Source: Flavobacteriaceae bacterium (GTDB taxonomy: Bacteria > Bacteroidota > Bacteroidia > Flavobacteriales > Flavobacteriaceae). Taken from it: a stretch of DNA of 49,007 nt. Position numbers and translations under genes: made by a program. The notes below the pieces were generated by a model. It was not told where the DNA came from and did no database searches. It saw only the letters and a program-made list of their open reading frames with translations. Location of the stretch: the NCBI GenBank assembly GCA_002697255.1, contig NZUH01000018.1:26393-75399 (forward strand), given 5' to 3'. This document shows positions 44,890-49,007 of this stretch, in pieces. The first letter of the stretch is position 1. Every line of letters begins with the position of its first letter.

Positions 44890-45432
44890 ATGACATCTGT
44901 TTATAATTTCTTTAAAATAAAACTATGTTTTAGAACATATTGGAGACAGTGGTTACTGTTTTTGATTATTACTTTACTATATTCATTTAATCTGTTTAGT
45001 CAATCAAACTCTTCGTTAAGTATGGAAAAAGGAGCTGTAGAGGTTCCATTTGCAGTTATTGAGGAGGCCCCAATTTTCCCTGGTTGCAAAAAAGGGAATA
45101 ATTTAGAAAAAAAAAATTGTATGTCTAAAAAGATTGCAGTATTTATTCAAAGAAAATTTAATACGGATTTAGCTTCAGATTTAGGTTTAACCGGTAGAAT
45201 AAGAATCAGTGTGATTTTTAAAATTGATAAAAGGGGTAATGTAATCGATATAAAAGCTAGAGCTCCACACCCAAGATTGGAAACAGAGGCTATTAGATTG
45301 GTAAGCATGCTTCCAAAAATGAAGCCAGGAATACAACGTGGTAAAGCTGTAATAGTACAATATTCTCTACCTATCATTTTTGAAATTCCTGAGGATGCAG
45401 ATAATGACGAAGAAAACCCTTTTACCCTTTAA
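44890..45432 (+). CDS. Energy transducer TonB-like protein
   Basis: A 180-residue protein with one N-terminal membrane helix (about 22-39) and a TonB C-terminal domain (about 95-172): GRIRISVIFKIDKRGNVID followed by ETEAIRLVSMLPKMKPG. The segment FAVIEEAPIFPGCKKG before it is common in Flavobacteriaceae TonB-like proteins. The Pro-rich linker of classical TonB is missing, so it may not span the periplasm. TonB passes proton-motive energy to outer-membrane receptors; ExbB/ExbD are not nearby. The stop overlaps that of the convergent Kazal gene (TTAA). Confidence 0.87.
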   Translation: MTSVYNFFKIKLCFRTYWRQWLLFLIITLLYSFNLFSQSNSSLSMEKGAVEVPFAVIEEAPIFPGCKKGNNLEKKNCMSKKIAVFIQRKFNTDLASDLGLTGRIRISVIFKIDKRGNVIDIKARAPHPRLETEAIRLVSMLPKMKPGIQRGKAVIVQYSLPIIFEIPEDADNDEENPFTL

Positions 45433-45671
45433 TTACATGGCCCTTCAGAATATGCTATTACTCCATGCCAATTAAAAGCCTCACAGCTGTTGCCGTAAGT
45501 TATTCCATCACATCCACAAACAGGTTGAGCTTCCTCTGTACAAACCAAATCTAAATTGATTAGAGTTTCGTCAATGCACATATTTGGGACATCATCATTA
45601 TCCTTATCACAAGTAAATAAAATTGCAATTAAAAGTAATAGTATTAATTTTCTTAATATTTTAATTTTCAT
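45429..45671 (-). CDS. Kazal-type protease inhibitor lipoprotein
   Basis: An 80-residue exported protein. After a hydrophobic signal ending near Cys21 comes a Kazal-like domain (about 42-79): CTEEAQPVCGCDGITYGNSC followed by Cys79 near the end (EGPC), giving the usual six-cysteine set with Cys32. Kazal domains block serine proteases by presenting a rigid loop. A secreted copy could protect the cell surface from host, prey or own proteases. It overlaps the upstream gene by 11 bases and is the last of three small lipoprotein genes in a row. Confidence 0.82.
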   Translation of the reverse strand: MKIKILRKLILLLLIAILFTCDKDNDDVPNMCIDETLINLDLVCTEEAQPVCGCDGITYGNSCEAFNWHGVIAYSEGPCN

Positions 45672-46023
45672 CTATTGAGTCTCCTAATTCTTGCAGTGCT
45701 AGCCCCATTTCTAATAATTTCTTTGCACTTTCACAGTTATCAAGTAAATATGCCTCAAACTCTTCCTCATCATATTTAATTTTGATAATTGCTATTTCTT
45801 CCACCATGGATTCAAGCTTATTTTCAAGGTCATCAAGTTGTTTTTTAGCCTCTTCTTTTGATTCTTCATCACCTCCGAATGCTGATTTTATACTGAGTTG
45901 CATGATTTCAGGCATCATTTCAGTTGTTTGCGTGGTAAAATCGCATACTTTTTCTGCATCAGCCTCCATATTTGAACAGGAAGAAAATGTTATAAGAATA
46001 ATAGCAAAAAATATATTTCTCAT
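45661..46023 (-). CDS. Small unknown lipoprotein
   Basis: A 120-residue lipoprotein from ATG at 46023 (an upstream ATG at 46053 in the same frame would add ten residues before the signal peptide and overlap the neighbouring gene). Signal peptide MRNIFFAIILITFSSC with Cys16. The mature part is acidic and helical (EESKEEAKKQLDDLENKLES), and two cysteines (CDF and NCESAK) may form a disulphide. No family recognised. It lies between an NTF2-like lipoprotein gene and the Kazal inhibitor gene. Confidence 0.7.
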   Translation of the reverse strand: MRNIFFAIILITFSSCSNMEADAEKVCDFTTQTTEMMPEIMQLSIKSAFGGDEESKEEAKKQLDDLENKLESMVEEIAIIKIKYDEEEFEAYLLDNCESAKKLLEMGLALQELGDSIDEN

Positions 46024-46036
46024 AGTCTTCAGTAAA

Positions 46037-46525
46037 TTAATATTCGTATTCAACTGCCTGTCCTTGTAGGCCGATAGACCAATGAATTTGAACTACCTTC
46101 CATTCATTTTCAATTTTCTTAATAACGCCACTATTTCTGACATTATTTATTTCTCCAGGCTCTTGGCCAATAATAAAGGTAAAATCTAGTAATTGAGTAT
46201 ATGAAGCCATATCTCCAGAAGAGCTCATAACCATATTTAAGTCTCTGGTATTAAATTTAGGATTTTTAATAGCTAATTGACCTTTTATTGACGGTTCTAT
46301 TTGATCCCAACCGCTAAAGAATTCTGCTTCATCCGTTCCGATTAATACAGCATCTGATGCAAAAGTAGCTTTAGCTTCTTCTAAACTACTATTAGTAAAA
46401 AAATCAAATTGACTTGAAATAAAGGCTTTGGCCTCATCGTTAGCAACTTCTAAATTCACTGGTGTATCGTTACAGCTAACCAGTAATAAAGACGTAAATA
46501 AAAAAGTTAAAATTATATTTTTCAT
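46037..46525 (-). CDS. NTF2/SnoaL-like lipoprotein 1
   Basis: A 162-residue lipoprotein (signal peptide with lipobox LVSC, Cys18). The mature part has the length and pattern of an NTF2/SnoaL-like domain: AKAFISSQFDFFTNSSLEEAK, FASDAVLIGTDEAEF and IKKIENEWKVVQIHWSIG. Such cone-shaped domains bind small ligands or act as enzymes; several are secreted in Bacteroidota with unknown roles. It is divergent from a second protein of the same kind on the plus strand and heads the three-lipoprotein operon. Confidence 0.78.
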   Translation of the reverse strand: MKNIILTFLFTSLLLVSCNDTPVNLEVANDEAKAFISSQFDFFTNSSLEEAKATFASDAVLIGTDEAEFFSGWDQIEPSIKGQLAIKNPKFNTRDLNMVMSSSGDMASYTQLLDFTFIIGQEPGEINNVRNSGVIKKIENEWKVVQIHWSIGLQGQAVEYEY

Positions 46526-46619
46526 ATTTAAAATTTAATTAAACAATGAATTTAACAAAAACTTTGCAACCATTAATAAGCATATAGTATTCTTTTAAAA
46601 TTAATATTTAACAATTTAT

Positions 46620-46627
46620 TATATTTG
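46620..46627 (+). promoter_or_regulatory. -7 box for NTF2-like lipoprotein 2
   Basis: TATATTTG, an exact match to TAnnTTTG, ends 25 bases before the ATG at 46653. The -33 position reads TTTT rather than TTTG. Confidence 0.5.
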
Positions 46628-46652
46628 ATAAACTAACTTTAAAATATTAAAT

Positions 46653-47174
46653 ATGAAAAATATAGTTTTGACGCTATTTACTCTAACTTTTATTATGAGT
46701 TGTACTAGTGATAGCGGTCCAACTGAGCAAGATACTGCAACTTTTAACAATCACGTGGAAAGTTGGAAAATGGCAGCTAGCGGATTTACATCTGAAGACC
46801 CAGAAAAAGTGATGAGTATTTTTGCTGATTCCTTAACTTGGAATAATCCTGAAGCTTTAATGAACGTTACTAAAACAAAAGCAGATTTAACCGCAGCGGT
46901 TAATTTTTACATTAATACTTTTGACAATATTACTTTTACCGAAGATGTTTATTACGGAGGAAGTCTTTATTCTTCAGAGGAAACATCTTCCTCTCCAAAT
47001 GGGCTTAGAGTATATGGCAATTGGTCTTTTACCGATCCTGAAACTGGAGCGGATGTCGCATACAAATGGATGGGAGTTTTAAGATTCAATGAAGATGGAA
47101 AAGTTTTTGATTTTGCTGATTGGTTTGATGTAAGTAGTATACCAAGTCAAATAAATGGCACATACAAAAGATAG
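46653..47174 (+). CDS. NTF2/SnoaL-like lipoprotein 2
   Basis: A 173-residue lipoprotein (lipobox IMSC, Cys17). The domain at about 30-165 is SnoaL-like: FTSEDPEKVMSIFADSLTWN and VLRFNEDGKVFDFADWFDV. Its start (MKNIVLTLFTLTF) resembles that of the divergent NTF2-like gene (MKNIILTFLFTSL), so they may be distant duplicates, although the mature parts differ. It has its own promoter box and is closed by a strong terminator. Ligand or substrate unknown. Confidence 0.78.
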   Translation: MKNIVLTLFTLTFIMSCTSDSGPTEQDTATFNNHVESWKMAASGFTSEDPEKVMSIFADSLTWNNPEALMNVTKTKADLTAAVNFYINTFDNITFTEDVYYGGSLYSSEETSSSPNGLRVYGNWSFTDPETGADVAYKWMGVLRFNEDGKVFDFADWFDVSSIPSQINGTYKR

Positions 47175-47199
47175 TACAATAGTATATACAAGTTGTTTT

Positions 47200-47241
47200 A
47201 AATAAAGAAAACCTCTCTTTATGGGAGTGTTTTCTTTATTT
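47200..47241 (+). terminator. Intrinsic terminator, 13-bp stem
   Basis: A perfect 13-pair stem (47200-47212 with 47229-47241), with a further short inner pairing TCTC/GGGA. The outer arm ends in a T-containing tract, and the left arm is A-rich, so it can end transcription in either direction. It closes the NTF2-like lipoprotein 2 gene. Confidence 0.85.
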
Positions 47242-47243
47242 AA

Positions 47244-47251
47244 TAATTTTG
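47244..47251 (+). promoter_or_regulatory. -7 box after the terminator
   Basis: TAATTTTG fits TAnnTTTG and ends 35 bases before the ATG at 47287. It lies two bases beyond the terminator stem, so the next gene is probably a separate transcript. Confidence 0.45.
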
Positions 47252-47286
47252 GTTTAAAATAAACACTTTAAAAAATTATATTGATT

Positions 47287-48564
47287 ATGAGAAAAATTTC
47301 ATTTTTACTTTTTTTCGTTTTTAGCTCAGCAGTGGCTCAGGAAATTGACAAGTTAAATAAGCGTGAGCTGAAAGAATTAGCCAATAACCAGAAAGAACAA
47401 ATTATAATAAAAAATAGTCAAATTAATGATCAAAATTTGATTATAGAAAATTCGTCCGAAAAAATTAAAGAATTAAATCAAATAAAAGCTCAGTTAGAAA
47501 TTAGCTTATCAGAATCTGAGAAAAATTTGAAAGTTTTAGAAAGTTATAAGCTTTCATCAATAGATTCAATTCAAAAATTAAATGCTGAGAATGCTGTTAT
47601 CCCAAACCTTGAAAATGAAATCATTAAACTGACAGATTCAATAAATAGTATTAATAATTTATTGTCTTCTTATGTATCACAAGGTCCTTCTAATGTCAAC
47701 CAAAGTTCTGTTTCAACTAATTATGGGTTTTTAAATAATTTATATTTGGGATATTCTCAAATTGAGAATCAAACTTTTCGTTTAGTCCCAGCAGGCATAA
47801 TAGCCGAAAACCAATTAAATAATAATAATAGAAATGAATATAATTATTATGGATATCGTATCCCTCAATTTATATCGATGAGTGAGTTAAAAATTGGGGT
47901 ACAAGAAAAAAAGAAAACTTATTTGTCATACAGAAATGATGTTCAAAATTTTAAACAACTTATAAAAGACAATTATAAAATGATTTCAGGATCTAATTTA
48001 TATAACTTATATTCTAAAATATTTCCCACATTTTCCTTTGTTAAAGGAAAGCTTTTAACCATAACAAACGAAAATATATCAAAGGATTTTCTTTTTTCGA
48101 TAAAGGAGAAAAATACAGAAGGTGATTTAGAAAATCAACTGGGTCAAAAAGGAAAATATTTCAGTTTAACGGACGACGATGAAAAAGAATATCTATTAGA
48201 ATTAATTTTAATAAATGATGAGGTATACCTTACGTTTAATTTTTATAACTACGAAAATGATCTAGCGAAATTAGGCGTGAAATGGGAAGTTACATCAAAT
48301 TATGAATCAAAATTGGTTAGATATTATAATAATAGCTATGGAGAAAGGGCAGATACAGCTCAAATTAATAGCAATGATGGTGCTTTAATGGATAGTAATT
48401 ATGATTATAATACTAGTAAGTATACATACTTCCTTTACGAGGACAGTGATTATTTTTTAGAATGTGATAACACGTATATGTCTATTTGGTTAATTCCGAC
48501 AATATATGAAAGTCAAGTTAGAGTAAACCCTGGGATATTTTTATTTAAGCTTGAAGAAATTTAA
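47287..48564 (+). CDS. Exported coiled-coil protein of unknown function
   Basis: A 425-residue protein from ATG at 47287 (a TTG two codons earlier is less likely). Signal peptide ends near residue 18 (SSAVAQ). A coiled coil fills about 20-125 (heptads such as LKELANNQKEQIIIKNSQI), then a Ser/Asn-rich linker, then a C-terminal domain of about 275 residues with alternating hydrophobic residues that looks beta-rich (DFLFSIKEKN, YLLELILINDEVYLTFNFY). No family recognised. It is monocistronic, with a terminator on its left and the convergent PNGase F-type gene on its right. Confidence 0.72.
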   Translation: MRKISFLLFFVFSSAVAQEIDKLNKRELKELANNQKEQIIIKNSQINDQNLIIENSSEKIKELNQIKAQLEISLSESEKNLKVLESYKLSSIDSIQKLNAENAVIPNLENEIIKLTDSINSINNLLSSYVSQGPSNVNQSSVSTNYGFLNNLYLGYSQIENQTFRLVPAGIIAENQLNNNNRNEYNYYGYRIPQFISMSELKIGVQEKKKTYLSYRNDVQNFKQLIKDNYKMISGSNLYNLYSKIFPTFSFVKGKLLTITNENISKDFLFSIKEKNTEGDLENQLGQKGKYFSLTDDDEKEYLLELILINDEVYLTFNFYNYENDLAKLGVKWEVTSNYESKLVRYYNNSYGERADTAQINSNDGALMDSNYDYNTSKYTYFLYEDSDYFLECDNTYMSIWLIPTIYESQVRVNPGIFLFKLEEI

Positions 48565-48587
48565 TAAAAGACATTAAATATTCATTT

Positions 48588-49007
48588 TTAATCTAAAATA
48601 ACCGACGGGAAAATTTCAGAATTACTTTTTACAATAATATATGATGAAATTGCATAAAATGCATTCCCGCCATTTCCATCACTATTCCAATTTTCAAAGT
48701 CATATTCAAATAAAATAGTTGATCCACTAGAGCTTACATCAAGATTGTTTTTTCTTACAGGTACTACCATTCCTGGGCACCATCCAGCTCTATCCGGCTG
48801 CCAATTCCCCGGGGATTGATTGCTAATAGGGTTTGAAGAACAACCTATTGGACTAAGATTATGTTGAAATGTGTTAACATTATTAATTTTTATATTATGA
48901 GTTCTGTAGCACCATTCTGCACAAGGCCTACCATCTGCATCATAAGGTGTTGCATGTCCCCAACCGGAAATAATAGTTCTTAAATGTGAACTTTCTGAGT
49001 TAGATGG
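48588..49007 (-). CDS. PNGase F-type peptide N-glycosidase, C-terminal part (5' cut by window)
   Basis: The C-terminal about 139 residues of a larger protein read in from the right edge. CAEWCYRTHNIKINN, GCSSNPISNQSPGNW, DRAGWCPGMVVPVR and AFYAISSYIIV are the conserved blocks of the PNGase F C-terminal domain (from memory of the family). PNGase F removes whole N-glycans from glycoproteins and is secreted by some flavobacteria. No start codon occurs in this part. At the C run 48958-48962 the frame appears to shift: RTIISGW lies in a different frame from GHATPY, one base out. Whether this is a real frameshift or a base-count problem near the window end is unclear, as the last printed line seems one base longer than the stated length allows. 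Confidence 0.72.
   Translation of the reverse strand, partial: PSNSESSHLRTIISGWGHATPYDADGRPCAEWCYRTHNIKINNVNTFQHNLSPIGCSSNPISNQSPGNWQPDRAGWCPGMVVPVRKNNLDVSSSGSTILFEYDFENWNSDGNGGNAFYAISSYIIVKSNSEIFPSVILD

Noticed and set aside
47188-47200. ACAAGTTGTTTTA as a fourth, internally deleted copy of the leader element
   Set aside because: Only 13 bases, easily met by chance in AT-rich DNA, and it lies downstream of a gene next to a terminator arm.

Overview
This window is AT-rich, densely coded DNA from a member of the Bacteroidota, most likely a marine Flavobacteriaceae with a streamlined genome. The evidence is the set of lineage-typical genes: the SprE/PorW and GldH gliding and type IX secretion lipoproteins, a DUF4292 lipoprotein, a CCDC81/SPOR protein, a TonB-plug protein and an F-type ATPase operon without atpD/atpC. 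Bacteroidota-type -7 promoter boxes (TAnnTTTG), weak Shine-Dalgarno sequences and many TTG/GTG starts agree with this. Species cannot be named from the sequence.

Layout, left part (1-37.5 kb), a core housekeeping region. It starts with the tail of a membrane protein, a DUF6165-like protein and a family 9 glycosyltransferase, which looks like the edge of a surface-polysaccharide locus. A lone 2Fe-2S ferredoxin follows. Then come sprE/porW, a bactofilin, AtpZ and a small membrane protein, followed by atpB-E-F-H-A-G behind a near-consensus promoter. Next are a flippase, dut, a DUF4292 lipoprotein and an EnvC-like activator. On both strands follow a thioesterase, the CCDC81/SPOR protein, trpS, plsC, recA, trhO, gldH, a class A penicillin-binding protein, acetoacetyl-CoA synthetase, a fused peptide-type ABC ATPase, a serine hydrolase, a histidine kinase, enoyl-CoA hydratase and a barrel-less TonB-plug/TPR protein. 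The block ends with bacilliredoxin, a metal-handling group (ZIP, P19/Tp34-like, SCO1), rseP, a steroid-reductase-like protein and diaminopropionate ammonia-lyase. Convergent pairs abut or overlap at their stop codons.

A tRNA-Asn gene with its terminator (37.6-37.75 kb) marks a change of character. Just after it lie three TGGCA direct repeats about one helical turn apart and a headless signal-peptide start, which together look like an old integration or excision scar. From there to the right end nearly every gene encodes an exported, lipid-anchored or membrane protein, most without a known role: DUF2911, a BspA-like surface protein, a CIA30 protein, two DoxX-like proteins, a tiny membrane peptide, a serine hydrolase with a parvulin isomerase domain inserted in it, a Kazal inhibitor, two NTF2-like lipoproteins, a coiled-coil protein and a PNGase F-type glycoamidase cut by the window edge.

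Two repeat families tie this right part together. A 35-43 bp element sits just upstream of three minus-strand operons (starts at 38416, 40497 and 44755). A near-identical start cassette (short leader plus the MKKLILLLF signal peptide) heads several unrelated genes, including one whose ATG has become ATC. The most unusual single gene is the beta-lactamase-fold hydrolase with an inserted PpiC domain (41720-43525). No CRISPR array, transposase, integrase or rRNA gene was seen.
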